Assembly (NCBI GenBank): GCA_016490735.1
Contig: JAEMWC010000076.1
Span: 1,577,501 to 1,641,500 of the forward strand
Direction of reading: 5' to 3'
DNA from: Pachyseris speciosa
Taxonomy: Eukaryota > Cnidaria > Anthozoa > Scleractinia > Pachyseridae
DNA length: 64,000 nucleotides
Below the pieces are notes generated by a model. The model saw only the letters and a program-made list of their open reading frames with translations, had not been told where the DNA came from and did no database searches. Each line of letters begins with the position of its first letter. The stretch's first letter is position 1. Shown here in pieces: positions 12,001 through 26,629 of the stretch. The translations under genes were made by a program, and so were the position numbers.

Positions 12001-14898
12001 TCCCGGTAATTACCGGGCCCGTTAAGCTGTTTTGTGTCCATTCTAGATGAGTGTCAAAAGTATTCAAAATTAAATGGTAAAGTTATCAGGTAAAGAAACA
12101 AAATGGACTTCACTGGAGGTCAGAACACACCCTACTTTTCTTGTGATTTTGATTTCAAACTATGGTTTCGGGGCCGTTAAGTTACAAGGACTTTCGAGAA
12201 ACGGGCCACAGATCCACCTGTGCCAGCGATGAGATCGTGGGAGTCTCCAAGACACCCTGAGCTGGGGTTTGGCCTGAAAGAAGGTTTTGTTGATACGGTG
12301 GCTATGATGTGGGCCAAGTTTCAATAGCCATTGAACAATTTCTTCCAGTTTCCCAATACCCAGCAGGACCACAACTGCTCAGTTTAGATCCCATTATGTA
12401 ATGTTTAATAAATTATCAGGAGTGTTTTAAAACACGAGGCGCAGCCTAGTGTTTTACTGTGCACTTGATAAAATACGAATTGTGAATCGAGAATAAGAAT
12501 GGGAGACTGAGTTTGCTGTATACTGCCTAAGAAGGTCTAAGCTTGGGGCTTAGAAACTGACAATGCTGACAGTTCCCCTGAACGTGGACAGATTCAATAA
12601 CAGAGCAAGCTCTGCGCCACTTGTTTGTGGTTCAACTGAAGCTAAAGGCAGACTGTGTCTGTCTGCAATGTCAAGCCCGTGGAGACGAGCTTGATATAAA
12701 GGTTCCTTTCTATTCCAGTAAAACGTATATGTTCTCTGAGAGATTCCCTGGAAGCGAGCCTGGGGGACCACAGTGTTTGCGCTATTTCTGTCTACTTCCC
12801 TGTCATTGATGATTATCTTTCTGGAGCCATTTATATGCTGAAGATTGTCAGAGATACCTGGGCACATTGTTCTAACATTCCAGCTTGCGAATAGAAGTAG
12901 TGGAAACTTCGTCTTGGGCAGTAATAGCAGTAAAAGTAACGGTATACATACTTACCTTTACTCTCGCATACATTATAACAAAGATTCCTAACATAACGTG
13001 TGTACCATACATCAACTCTTACCACCTAACCGACCGCAAACATATGAATACAACTACTGATAAAATACAGACTTTACTGGCATAAGTTGCTACCTGGTTG
13101 CCAATGCCGTGGGTAAAAGTCAATGTACATTCCTTCAGAGGCTCATCCAAATGTGAAAAATTCTCCTCATCTTGTTCTGTTTCTTGACTGTTAAATCTGC
13201 TTATAAACAAAAACACTTCCCAGTGAGAAGCTTGCGGTAGATAATTTACATACTGAAATTTAGAATTTCTTTATAAGGAGCCGAGTTCTTAAAGGCGGTG
13301 TCTCATGGCAATTTTTTCAATTTTAGTAAAATTTACACTAAAAACACTAAAGAATTCGTCTTTTTAAAGGGTGAAAAAATCATAACAAAACACCATGACA
13401 TCATTTTTACTATCAATCCAGTTGAAGGACGACAGGAAAAGATTTGGAAAACATGGGTCAACTTTTCCCCGGTTACATTTCATCTATCTCTGCTTTCTAT
13501 AGCTAGTTACATTAATAAATATAATGGTATTTAATGGTAATGTATTAATATACCGCTCATATCACATAGTCTCATAACAAGAGCATTAGTACATTAACTT
13601 TGAACCTTTGGTGTAAGTGGCACTTATGGTACATCAAAGTGTTGCTAAGGTAAAAGTAACTCATCTTGATGTAACCGAGTTAGGAATGGTATCTAGTATC
13701 GGATTACAACACGAGGATCGGAGAACATTCAAGAACACTCGTTCAAACATTGATTCAAATCAGGTCGGAATTCAGGTCGGATTTATCTCAAAAATCAGTA
13801 AATTAGAGTAGTAAGTTTTTGGAATCTAGTCTCAAACGAATCTGTATCTGTCGAAGTCATCAATAAAGAATATGGTCGTTATAACACATCTAGACTCTTT
13901 AACTCTAAAGTGTTGAAAACTTATTAGTTACGTTCTGAATACCTTTTCCCGTTTTCCTTTTCATCTCTTGTCTTTTTCACTTTCTTTTCATGCTGTAAGC
14001 GTCTCTTCTCATCACGTTTCCTTGTCCTTTCTCTTATGGCTTCCTCTCTCTTTTCAAAGTCCTGAGTGAGTCCATAAGCAAGCCGCATGCACAGGTTTCG
14101 TTCAAAGCTTTAAAACAACAACAACAACAACAACAACAGTAATAATAATAATAATAACAATGAATGAATGTGAATGATCATCGCAGTTATGAACACTACT
14201 TAAGCAGTAGTCAAAATAAAGTCTGAAAAAAATTCAGGCTTGTACGGTATTTGAACCCACGACTTCTGCAATACCGGTGTAGTGCTCTACCAAGTGAGCT
14301 AACAAGCCAATTGGGAGCTGGCCGTTTTGTTGGTTCGTAATGTACCCGTGAATGATGTATATGTGTGAATGAATATATGAAAATCATATATTTGAACTGC
14401 AGTTTAAAGAATGAATGTGAAATGATCATCGCAGTCATGTACAATAAGCAGTAGTGAAAGTAAAGCCTGAAAAAAAAAAAAATTCAGGCTTGTACGGGAA
14501 TCAAACCCACGACCTCTGCGATACCGGTGCAGTGCTCTATCAACTGAGCTAACAAGCCAACTGAGAGCTGGCCGTTTTGTTGGTTTGTAATATACTCATG
14601 AATGATGATCATTCACGGGTATATTACGAACCCATGAGTGATGATCGTTCAAGGGTATATTACGAACCAACAAAACGGCCAGCTCCCAGTTGGCTTGTTA
14701 GCTTAGTTGGTAGAGCGCTGCACCAGTATGGCAGAAGTCGTGGGTTCGAATCCCGTACAAGCCTGATTTTTTTTTTCAGGCTTTATTTTCACCACTGCTT
14801 AAGTAGTGTTCATAACTGCGATGATCATTCACATTCATTCTTTAATCCGCAGTTCAAACATATGATTTTCATATATTCATTCTCAACTAATAATAATA

Positions 14899-14939
<41 letters not shown>

Positions 14940-17900
14940 AAACAAAGGGGAAAATGTTTCGAAACAGGAAAAACAGGAAAGAAACAATTTTATTAACTTG
15001 CTCTTCCATGGTTGCTATCCACAAGCTTTACAAACTTCTGACATGGGCATCAATCTTGTGCTACATTAATTTCAATTGTTTGAAGCTTTTCTGAAAATGA
15101 CTTTAGAACTTGTGGCATTTTACGGCCTACGGCACCGTTGTCGTATTGTTGAGCTGCTGTCTATGAAAGTATATGAACTGACACTTTCTACTGACTACCA
15201 GAAACTGATGAAAGGGAATAGGAGGGGGTTATTAAAAGAATGCATACCTGAACACAAGGGCAGGTAGTTTATCTTGTGCTCTGAGCTGCTCCACAAGCTT
15301 GGAAAAGTTTCGATAAATGAACCCTTTACCCGATGAAATCAATTTCAGTTTGTTCCATTCATCTTCCGTTGAAGTCATCTTCTTTAAACATATGGAATTT
15401 AACGACTGGATAACTTGTAGCACCTAAAGAAATGAATGAACAATTCATATCGCTTGAAGGGATTCACTGGTAGCTCCACTATCATGTTTGCGCCGTCTCT
15501 AATCCAATATGCAGGCCCGGCCAGGGGTTTTGGGTATACGGTATCTAGAGCCATTTTAAGTCAGGTATATGGTATTTTTACATTACAATTCGCGGGTATT
15601 AAGTATCTGGTTCTACGTGAATTTTAGGTATTCGGTATACAGACATGAATTAAATTCTTCGAGATAATTTTAGGTATTAAATAGCACACGTTTTACAATT
15701 TTAATGTGTATTGGTATTTATGGGGGAGAAACTCGGGTATCTTGTTATCCCAACAACCCGCTCCCCACCCCTTGCCGGGCCTGAATATGGCACCAGGAAC
15801 AGAAAAAAGGGCCATTGATATTCAAAGATAACTTTATTCGATGTGAAAATTAAACGTTGGCCAAGATTGTTTTTCGCATTAAGCCTATAGTATGTTACGG
15901 TGTGAAAGAAAACACGAAAGTCCTAAAGACAGATTAAAAATAAATCTACTTATGAAATGAAGCGAATTCTGTCATTGTAAAAGCTGCATTTTACCTTCTC
16001 CAACTGACTGTCATCCGCCCATGACTTGAATTCTTTCTTTAACTCCTTCTCGTACTCTCTGGCGTGCGTCTTGTGAAGGAACGTATTTTCCCTGAAATAT
16101 TGCTCCGGAGAAAGTCGCTGCAATGATATATTACACAGCAGTCTTGGTGTTTGAAGGAGAGGCTAAATGTACTTTTCATTTATGCTTTGTTGGAGTAAAA
16201 AGACAAAATATACCTGGAAAATGGAGTTTACAAATAATTAAGACCATTCACATCGCTCGCCGATTAGTTCTGTTATTATATCAGAAATGCGTAAATGAAG
16301 TTTAATGCAAAACACTGCTATTGCTAACCATAAAACAGGAAGCAGTGGCTAGACACTTTTGTGGAGACTGCGTTAAATCAAAAGTTGATTTAATTCGCCG
16401 CTGACCTGCAATGATTCTTTTTCAGGCCAGTGCTGAACCATGACGTCATACAGTTCAAGTGTTTCTTTGGGAGTGAGAGCCATATCACTCGGGAAGCCAT
16501 TTTCACGCAACTGAGGTAAGGAAAAAAGAGAAAAATGACGTCAAACAAAGGACCCAACAAAGTGTTCTTTTCACTTGAAAAGCACGGTTTCATAAGTACA
16601 AAGGAAATCAAACAGGAAAAGCTAATAGAAAATTTAAAATGACTTAAAGTAAAAAGAAAGGTAAACTAGAATAAATGGCAAGAAATTCAATTTTAAAAAT
16701 GACTAAAATTAGAATTTTGATGTCTTCTCTCTCTGGCTTTTGTTTGTTATTACAATCGAGGAGAACTGGGTCATGGGGAGGAGACAGTTGCCATTATGAA
16801 CCCCACCTAGGTTGCGTGGGGGTCATGTGACCAAGCAAGCCATGTGTTTACAATCGCTATCGTTTGCCTGGCGTGAAGAAGTTGGGTTTTTGACTTGCTG
16901 CGAGGTACTTTTCGGTTCACGATGTTTTTTTATAACTATTCCGTTCATCTTATACTTTTTATCTCTCACATTTTAGTTTTTATTTTGCAACTCGTTGCAA
17001 GTCTATCACTTTATTGGTATTTTCGGTTTTTTTCTTCCGATCACTGTTCGGGGTGTTTGTTGTCGCTTTCACCTTTTTTGTCGATTTCAGTTGTTCCAGT
17101 TGCTCTTATTTTGTTATTTTTGGTTCGTTTGAATGGCTTCCTCTCCTCCCTTAGTCCTCGTTTTAGGTCATTCTTTTATTCGACGGTTACGGGATGACCT
17201 ACGGTCCGCGCAATTCGATTCACTGGCTGATGACACGTTTAGCCTCTGGAACAACGCCATTGTTCATTTGCACGGCGTTGGCGGTCTCACTGTAGCTAGA
17301 CTGCGTCGGGACCTCAGCATTGTTTCCTCCTTGTCTCCCCAAGTTGTAATTTTGGAAATCGGCACGAATGATTTTCCTAGTCGTCGTCCTTAGGTGGCCG
17401 GCTCGGAAATCGAAGGCTTGGTGTGCTTACTTTTGAAATCCTATGGTGTGCGAACCATCGGTGTTTGCGAGGTAATACCTCGTGTTAATGCGCCGATTTT
17501 CAACGTTGCTGCATCGATACTCAATCAATATCTTTGTGGTGTGTTGGATCCTATCCCTACCGTTTTTCGTTGGCGACATCGAGGTTTTAGCAACCCTTCG
17601 GTACACCCGTATTTGCCTGATGGGGTTCATGTGAACTCTATTGGACAAAATGGTTTGTATCGCAGCCGTTATTTGTCTCTTTTTACAGGCACAGCACAGT
17701 GTACAACAGTACAATGCCTCGAGGGCACTCATATGTTGAGTTGAGCTTTGTGGATACGTTACTGAATGCCAGCTATGATTCCTCCCAATTGCAAACTTGC
17801 AGCGCGGGCCCTGTATTAGGGCAGTGTGGAGCTCGCTACATGGTTTGAGTGTTTTAATATATTAAAGCGGCTATGGACCTCTTGTCCATAGCAATATTAC

Positions 17901-20900
17901 TCAAACTATTGTTTGATTTTGTTGATGCCCAGTAAACAGAGCTCAGGCAAGGCAGCATTTATGGGGTTGGTTTTGGGGGGCAGAGAGAGAAAGCCATAAA
18001 TGCTTTCAAGCAGGCCGTTTGTGAGTTATCAGTGAGCTATCAGTGGCGGGTACGAGAAAAAGAAAGACGAATATTTCTCTAAGAATGAACTCAGAGTGAC
18101 CAGATGGTAAATCATTATCAGAGGAGAGCGCAATAAAGTAATCTTGAATCATATCCAGTTCCCAACCTGTTTAGTTACAAGCTGAGCACATGGATGAAGT
18201 CTCACAAACTCCTCGGTGCTTGTGACATCGTAATCCACGCACTTCCCCGTCGCTTTAGAAATTCTTCCATTTGAGGGACTTGGAAGGTAGATGCTTTTTT
18301 CCAGATCTGAATATCGCTCCTTACACATAACTTAAGAATAAAAAAGGGGAGGTTAGAAAGCTACGACAGTGGAGAATGTGCAAACTGAGAAAGTGCCCTT
18401 TCGAAGAGGAAATTAAAAAATTGCTAGTTAAATAGTGGAACATTTTACAACACATATCTAGTTTGCTAAAAATTGGTTTAAGCACCTTACCTTACTTATA
18501 CTTTGGTCGATCCATGAAGTTACTATGACAAGTGTAAAACCTCTTAAAACACGCCTAATCTTAGCTTTATGTTATTATAACCTAGAAACGAGCTCGGTAT
18601 ACCCATATTTTAACATCAACTGTAAGCAGAATATTAAGGGAAAGGTTTTAAATAGTTGTGAAAAGAAAAATTGGGGGGGGGGACGTGCTTCTTTAAGAAA
18701 GGCAGGCCACCCAACAGAAAGACACAAACGTCAACCACCGACCGACGAGACCACCATTCCCACAGTATTTTATTAGTATAGGTAAATTGTGCTCTCCTCG
18801 CTTGAATACCTAGCTTGACTTTATATGACTCCCTCCGTTCGCTTTTGTCTTGTTTATCTTGCTTTCGACGAAAGTCTTGGGCAGCTTGCAACCAACTAAA
18901 ATTTTAACGAGTTTCTTTGGTTATTTCTTAGCTTTTATGTCAAGATACTCTTGCTGAAAAACTTAGTAAGCGTGTGATTGAGAAACATATATACGAACAG
19001 CGTACATAGCAGGTGATATAGTTTCCATATGCGTCCCTAACTAATTAATACAAATGCTCAAGTATTTGACATGCGCCTTGATTTTTTGCTTGCAGTTCTA
19101 CCTGGGTTGGCTTGAATTTCCTGGTAAACCGCTCGAGAAAGCAAGTACATGAAATCATTTTATTAATTCTGGACATTTCAGGAAATTGCGAGGACTAATT
19201 ATTTACGAAACTCCCATAAAATTATGTCGTACTTGGTTTAAAAAGCAACTAATCATAAGAATAATAAAAAACAACAAAACTCTTTCGGACAATACTGTGC
19301 TCAGGTCGTACTCAAATAAATCATTTGGGTTTCCAACGGTAGCTGAAAGCGCCAGAAACGGGCAGCGGATCAAAAGGAGGAGATGCTCCCAGACTTCAGC
19401 CCCAACCTCCTGACCGAGGCAGTGAACCTACAAGAGATAACCTCCATAAACTATACTTTCGTATTTGAATGCTGTTGATAATAGAACAGTGTTTTCAAAA
19501 GTAACAATGCTGTTAAAAATTGAAAAATGGGAGAAAATTAGACAGTAGTTGATCAATATTTGCCATGCCTTGCTCGAATCAGACTTCCCATCTTTTGAAA
19601 GTAAAAGAGTGGCAGCAAGTTAACCTTGTTTCCATTCACCTGAAAATTGTTTTTGGCCAGTGTCAAAGAAAGTTAAAAAGGTTAAGCATTCCCATACCCT
19701 GTAAGTAAATTTGTTTCAGAGGTGTCCGCGTGGTTCAATCGATAGCCACATTGTTCAATATAAAATTGGAATTTACCTCATCAAAGATTACATATTTGAT
19801 GTTTTTTGTCCAGTTCTGCCCTCTAGGCGACAGAAAAAGGATCTCCAGACACTGAGGGACTGTGATAAGAATCTGAAAAATGGAGTATTGTGTTTATCAA
19901 TATTAAGTGAACTTCTACTAAGGAATATCAAGGGGTAATCCCCAACACTGAGCAGGATCATTTGCTTTATTGCTCACCACAATGATAACAAAGCACAGTT
20001 TGTTGCAGTAAAGTTGGAAAAGCCGCCATTTTTCTATCCGACACTCGAAATTACGTGATCGTGTAGGATGTCTGATGTGTGCGTTCGATGAATATTGTGT
20101 ACATCGGGAGTCGTGGCCATAGTTGTGTTCAAAGGCACCCAACATGTTGGGCCTATCAATATTAGGAACGTTTTCACCGGCCTTAAGACTAAACTAAAAC
20201 CGGAAGCTAAAACCGCATAATTCGACACATGACCTTGGTAAAAGACTGGTGGCATAACGAAAGCGGTTTTACGTATACCAGATGGAAATATCGCCCTTTA
20301 TTTGAAACTACGTCGCAAGATTACCTGAGAATTCAAAGTGTTGTATTGATAATCTCTTGTAAAAACGCCATAAACTGATCTGCCAGGTGGAAGCTGTTTA
20401 CGATGAAAACGAGCATAAATCGTAGCAGCGACTTGATTCACCAGAGCCTAAAAATAATTAAGCGGAGCAAAACTGCATTAAACTGACTAATAATTTCCAG
20501 TGTTCTTATGCACTTAGTCACTAGGTACCATCATTGAAAGAAAATTGTTTTTAACATACAGAAAAAACACCATGGTAAACGTCGCGCGATTTGCCCAAAT
20601 GAAGTCTTGGAAACAGAGCTTGGAAATCCTTCCATCATAGAATGTTTCAAGAAAAACAACAACAACAATTACGAACACGAGTTCTCCACCAAACTTTGTT
20701 CCATACTTAATCTTCAAAAATGTTGTCATGCTTAATTTTGCCCTTATATAGGAAGGTTTTCTGAAGCGAGAATACCAACGATATCCGTTGTGCATGATTA
20801 CCTTTGTTGGTGAAACATAAACCACTATTCCGTTATGGCTTTCCCTTAGCACTTTTTCCATACAGTAATAGGAAGCATACGTCTTCCCTGATGAAGTGGG

Positions 20901-23900
20901 AGCCACTATCACTGCCGACTCGTTATGATCTACAGCATCAAGAAGTTCACGCTAAAACAAGTTTAACACGTACAGAGACAATCACACATGTTTACAATCA
21001 TACAACCGATATCATTTATGTCAAACACATGCAAAAACGGAAGTAAAGGGAGGAGAAACTTGATCATCCTTCACAGAAAATGAAATGAGCCGAAATATGG
21101 TTATTTTGCGTTTATCGGATCAGTAATAAAATGGGCATTCATCGATTAGCGAAGGCAAGCCATACAGTCAGGGATAGCTTGGCAATAAGGTGCGCTCTTA
21201 TAAATGTTAATTGAATACGTTTTTGATATCGATCGTGTGAAGGAGTGAAGTTATAACCAGTAAACAGAAAAATGAAGACTTATTTAACACTAAACAATGC
21301 ATGGCGTTGAGTACTGGAAAATCTCTACATTCCTGTAAAGGAAAGCAATTATGCCTCAGAAAGTTTATTTGGAAAGTGTACAAATTTGGTGATATGTCCA
21401 GAAATGCACACAACAACAAAAATGGCAAATAACTAAATTTTGACAAGAGCTTAGAAAATAAGGGAACACTAACTAAAGAGAAGAGGCAAAAATGGCGAAT
21501 TCGTCAAAATCGCCAGCGAATTGGAGGCAAATACAAATGAGAAGGGGCCCTTGGAAAGCGACGAATTTGACGCGATGGCGAAAACGGCGAATTCGTCAAA
21601 ATCGCCAGCGACCTCTTTTACAAATATAACATTGATATGTACAACGAGTTTTAGAATGTTTGTTAAGAAATAAGACATGTCTGAAAAAAGAGGGGTAGGG
21701 GGTCTTCGTGAACACGAGTTATCTTCCAGTGGTTAATTGTTTAGGAGACTGTGAATACCGTTTCCGAATTTACCACTATAGCTGTTTCTCAAGACGTTAT
21801 TCGAAATATCTCACTTCCTTTAACGAACGCATAATAATAATCAAGCCAAAAGATACCTGCCACGTGTCTGGGATGAAGTGCTCGACACGAGGGTCCGGAT
21901 CAGTCCTATCATCTCGTTTCAACATATGCCCCATGTACTCTAGTTGGAATCTTGCACTTGTTGTGTGAACAAACAGCTGTCCAGCCTACGAAACAAAATT
22001 CTAAACATTGCTTTGTATAATCATTTCCCTCTCAATTTGAAGGGCTGGCTAAGTAGAGTTAAATAGACACTCTTATTAATGAAACTTTGATAAGAAAGGT
22101 ATCGTGTTAAATTATTTCTTTCTCCTTCTCTTATCTCTCCGTTCTCTACATGTCTGTAACATTTCTATATATTTGTATGTTATTTATATTGTGTATAATC
22201 ATATTTGTATATTAGTTCCTATCACCGTTATATGTATATCAGTGACTAATAATTTCCAACAATGTGTGTACGTAGCGTCTTCACACTGCCTACCTCGACT
22301 AACTCTGCTTAAGGATACTTCACAAATTAATGTGATCAAGTAAGCTGAAGCCACTCTAAAGGCACTAAGGCCACAAGGTAGCGGGCATTACCCCTTAAAT
22401 CTACCAAAGCAAAGATTGAGCCCAAGCATTAACAGCCATGGACAGCTGTTTCGGCCTTATTAGGCCTCATCAGCATGGCATAGCTAATGCTCAGGCTCAA
22501 GTACCCACATATCCATAAAACAAGCAATGAAAACGTAAAGCTTAATGTGGGCATGTTTGCAAGTCCATATCGTTTCCTTTTAATTAATAAAATTGTTAAG
22601 TTGTTAAGTTCGCAGACTTGTACACTGTGAAAAGTATGTGTCATTTGGGAAGAATTAGGAAGGAGAGGAACCAGTTTTCAAAATAAGTGCTCTTCATTTA
22701 CAATATATCTGGCTGATCTAGCCAGTACCAGTTCTGGCGAATCGAAAACGCCCTTAGACATCTACCCGGAGTAGGTCCCTGATGTCACAGGAATACAGGC
22801 ATGAATTAACATTAAGTAATTTACCTTTTCTCCACTTTTTTCTTGACTCAGATCATAAAATGTGGCTGCGATGTCATCAAAGCCTAGCTTTTGCATGAAA
22901 ACCGCGAGTTTCTTTTTGTCTTTGTCAGTGACAACGCTGCTGAATCCGTGTGCTATTTTCTGGACACATTCCATAAGAAGAACTGGATATTTCATGTCAG
23001 CGAATTCGGCGTCTTGAGAGCCTTAGAATAAACAATATTAACTTAAAGGAGCTCGGTCACAATATTTTGGGTCATTATAAGAGACAAAAAATGCATTTAA
23101 ATAATGGAAAACAGTGAAATAACAATTTGTCAGGGAAGATAAGCACCAAAGAGACAAGAATAAATGCAAATGTGGCGAGGATGGTGAAGGATGGCGAAGA
23201 TTGAAACGGATTAAAAATGACCTCTTTGAAAAATAGAGGCTAAACTTTTCAAAATCCAAAGACCGTGACGTAGATCCTTAAACACCGTCTTAGCATTCCT
23301 TCTAGTTCACACCGGAAACTTAATTTAGGTACAGTCGTATTGGCTAACTATAGCTGAAAAAATGCAAACTTGTGCTTCCGTGGCCTAAATATTACCGAAT
23401 TCACGTGACTTCTTCAAAAATATCCCTTTCCTTTAAAGTAAATAGCCCATGTTTGCTTCAAAACTTCACATATAGAAATGCTGCCTAATTAATACTAAGC
23501 CAAAAAGTCGAGGAAAAAGTGAATACTTGCTCTATCTGCAGCCAGCGTTCGAAAAATGTTGGCACGATATTCAGTACCCACTTGCCAACTTGTAATATGC
23601 TTATGCAATATGTTACAACAGCAACTGAAAGAGGTCACGTGTGACATCTGTTTTTAGTGTGAATGGGAGGGCCCAAACATGTACATTGAGAAACGCGTAT
23701 TGAAAACAATGGTGTGTGTACCTTATGAGCACAGTTTGCAACGTGACACCCAGTAAATCGAGAACTTCGCCATCATTAGTAGCGGAATCAACAAGAAAAG
23801 AAAGAAAAGGAAGGAGAGAAAGCCACAAATGTTGCCACGTTTTACAACTCACGCATATCTTGCCAGGCATCCAAACAACTCTGTGCCTTTTTCATCAGAG

Positions 23901-26596
23901 CCTGAAGACCAAAGATAGGCGATTTACAGTCGCACTGAAATTTGTCAACCAGCTGTAAGGCGGCACTGTAGTTATTTTTCTTGAGAGTTTTATCGACGTC
24001 AACAACGATTCGACTCCACTTTTCTTGGTCTTTTTGTTGATCTTGCTCTGCAAATAGAGATCGTTTTCATCGTAAGTCTGAGAAGTCTGCAACGCCGATT
24101 TGTTACCGCTAACCAAACAGATTTCATTTAGCGTACGTGTGTATTTCTGATAACGCACGGATGAAGACAAAGACGAAGTACTATGTCCTTACCACGTTTG
24201 AAACCCTTGGAGTGCTATAAGAGTACATGCAAATGGAAATTGACTTTCGTTCTCCTGCCGTTCTCCTGACGTCATTCGCGCGTCTATACTTTGATCGCAA
24301 GTTCCTCTTGACCAATCAAAACGCGAGGTTTACACCCTCTACATGTATTGTATAATTGACAAATCGAAATGTGGTTTAGCTTTGTCTGTACTCTTTCTTA
24401 TCTACAACGATATTCGTCATCACAGTGGTCAAAATGTTGTGGACTCACGAGGCGCAGCCAAGTGAGTCCACAACAAATTTTGCCCACCGTGGTGATGAAT
24501 ACCGTTGTAGATAAGAAAGAGTACAGACAACGCTAAACCACATTTCGATTTGTTAATTATACAATACATGTAGAGGGTGTAAACCTCGCATTTTGATTGG
24601 TCAAAGAATGAAAATGAAAAAGATATTGCGTGATACGTTGACGCGAGCAGCGTTGTCTAGACTCTTATCCCACTCTTATCGACAACGGTAAATTAGCCAA
24701 TCAGATTGCGAGATTACTAGAAATTGTGGTAAAAAACTGATTCGGTTATTGTTCATTCGCTTTTGCACACTTATTGTCTATTACTTGTTGGTTACTTACA
24801 ATACACGCTGTACGATGCAGCAGTAATAAAAGTTTTTAACCAGAATCTTCAGTAAGTGATAACAGCATGATTTGCCTTTATTGATTATTGACTCTTACAT
24901 TGTCTGCGCACTTAACAAAAATCGGTTTGAACGACCAAAATGTGTGGGATAAAGGAATAATAACTAGCTTCTCGCTGTCCTCGTTCAAACAGTGAGATAA
25001 CACGGGACTATTAAAATTGAAAAAGAAAACAAACTGCGGATATAAACATGACAAACCAACGAATGTTTTAGGAACTTGAATTCATTGCAAACTTATCTTC
25101 AGAAGTGACGGTTATAAAAATTGGGCGAAATTTAAAACCTAAAGCGAAGTGCTGGTACAGAGGTTAAAAATATACTGCTAGTATAAACAATAACGTCCGG
25201 CCAATTTAATAAAGCCAGAGTTTTTCACTGCCAACGTTATTATTTAGGGCAGGTTTTAAGTCTCTTATCAATAACGTCTCTTTTATCTCACAATGTAAAT
25301 CGGATCGTCCATCTGCCAAAACTTCAAAGTGATCCCATTTGATGTTGTGACCAGTTGAGATTGTGTGATCAGCAACGGCGGAAGCGTGGCCTGTCTGAGT
25401 CAGAGCTCTGAAATGTTCGGTCTTCCGGTCATGTAAACGACGCTTTGTTTTGCCAATGTAAAAGGCATCACAATCCCAACACTACCTTTATATATACAAT
25501 CTTTGATTTTTGAGAGCGATTGAAGCGATCTTTGTAAGGGAAAAAAGACTTAATACGACGAGTGTTTTGAAAAATTACTTTAAGATTAACATAACCATAA
25601 AATTTACCAACACAAGATTTTAAACGGCGTGTGATAGATTCGCTTTGTAAACCTAAATAAGGCAGGACCTCTACTAAGTATGGGCAGATGGACGACCCGA
25701 TTTACATTGTAAGATAAAAGAGACGTTATTGATAAGAGACTTAAAACCTGCCCTAAATGATAACGTTGGCAGTGAAAAACTCTGGCTTTATTAAATTGGC
25801 CGGACGTTATTGTTTATATATTTTTAACCTCTGTACCAGTACTTTGCTTTAAGTTTTAAATTTCGCCCAATTTTTATAACCGTCACTTCTGAAGATGTAT
25901 GTTGTAACATACGAAACGTTAACTTTGCAATGAATTCAAGTTCCTAAAACAAGCGTTGGTTTGTCATGTTTATATCCGCAGTTTGTTTTCTTTTTCTCTT
26001 AAAGCTAAAATGGCCAAAGAAGAGTTTATATGTTACTATTAAAATTGGTAATTTAACGCAACCCGCACCTCTTCTTTTTTGTTTGTTCTCTTCAATAATT
26101 CTTGCTGCATTCTTGCTCTGTGAAACGAAAAAAATAATTTAAAACAATTTAGAAAAGGATCAACTGAAGGGATATACTTGCAATAAGCGACGAAACGGTG
26201 CATCACTTATGGAACAGCACTTTTCCAGAATGAGGACGGGGCACGGGGCAGGGGAGCGGATGGGTGAAGTGGAGTAAGTTAATATTACCGGAGTTAAATT
26301 TAGTTACGTTTGGTTATATTTAGTGAAATTTATCTTAATTAAATTAAGAGTTGCATTGAATAAGGAGTTTTATTATATGACTGGCTCTATCAGCGGTCAA
26401 GATGAATCAATTCTTCTGCTGTGATTGGCTACCCGCGAAGTCAAGATGAAGCCATCTTGACCGCTCGGGATAGCCCGTTCGTCCCGCGTTTTACTGTCAT
26501 TTAATAGCGTCCTTTGAGTCATATAATAAATCCTTTATTGACCAAGCTTGTTCGGTCAAGATGGCGGGATATTGGCCTCGTTCTTTTTTTTGCGTG

Positions 26597-26629
<33 letters not shown>

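Noticed and set aside
12550..12867. 105-residue minus-strand frame in intron 28
   Set aside because: No family signature seen; could be old transposon sequence but cannot be supported.
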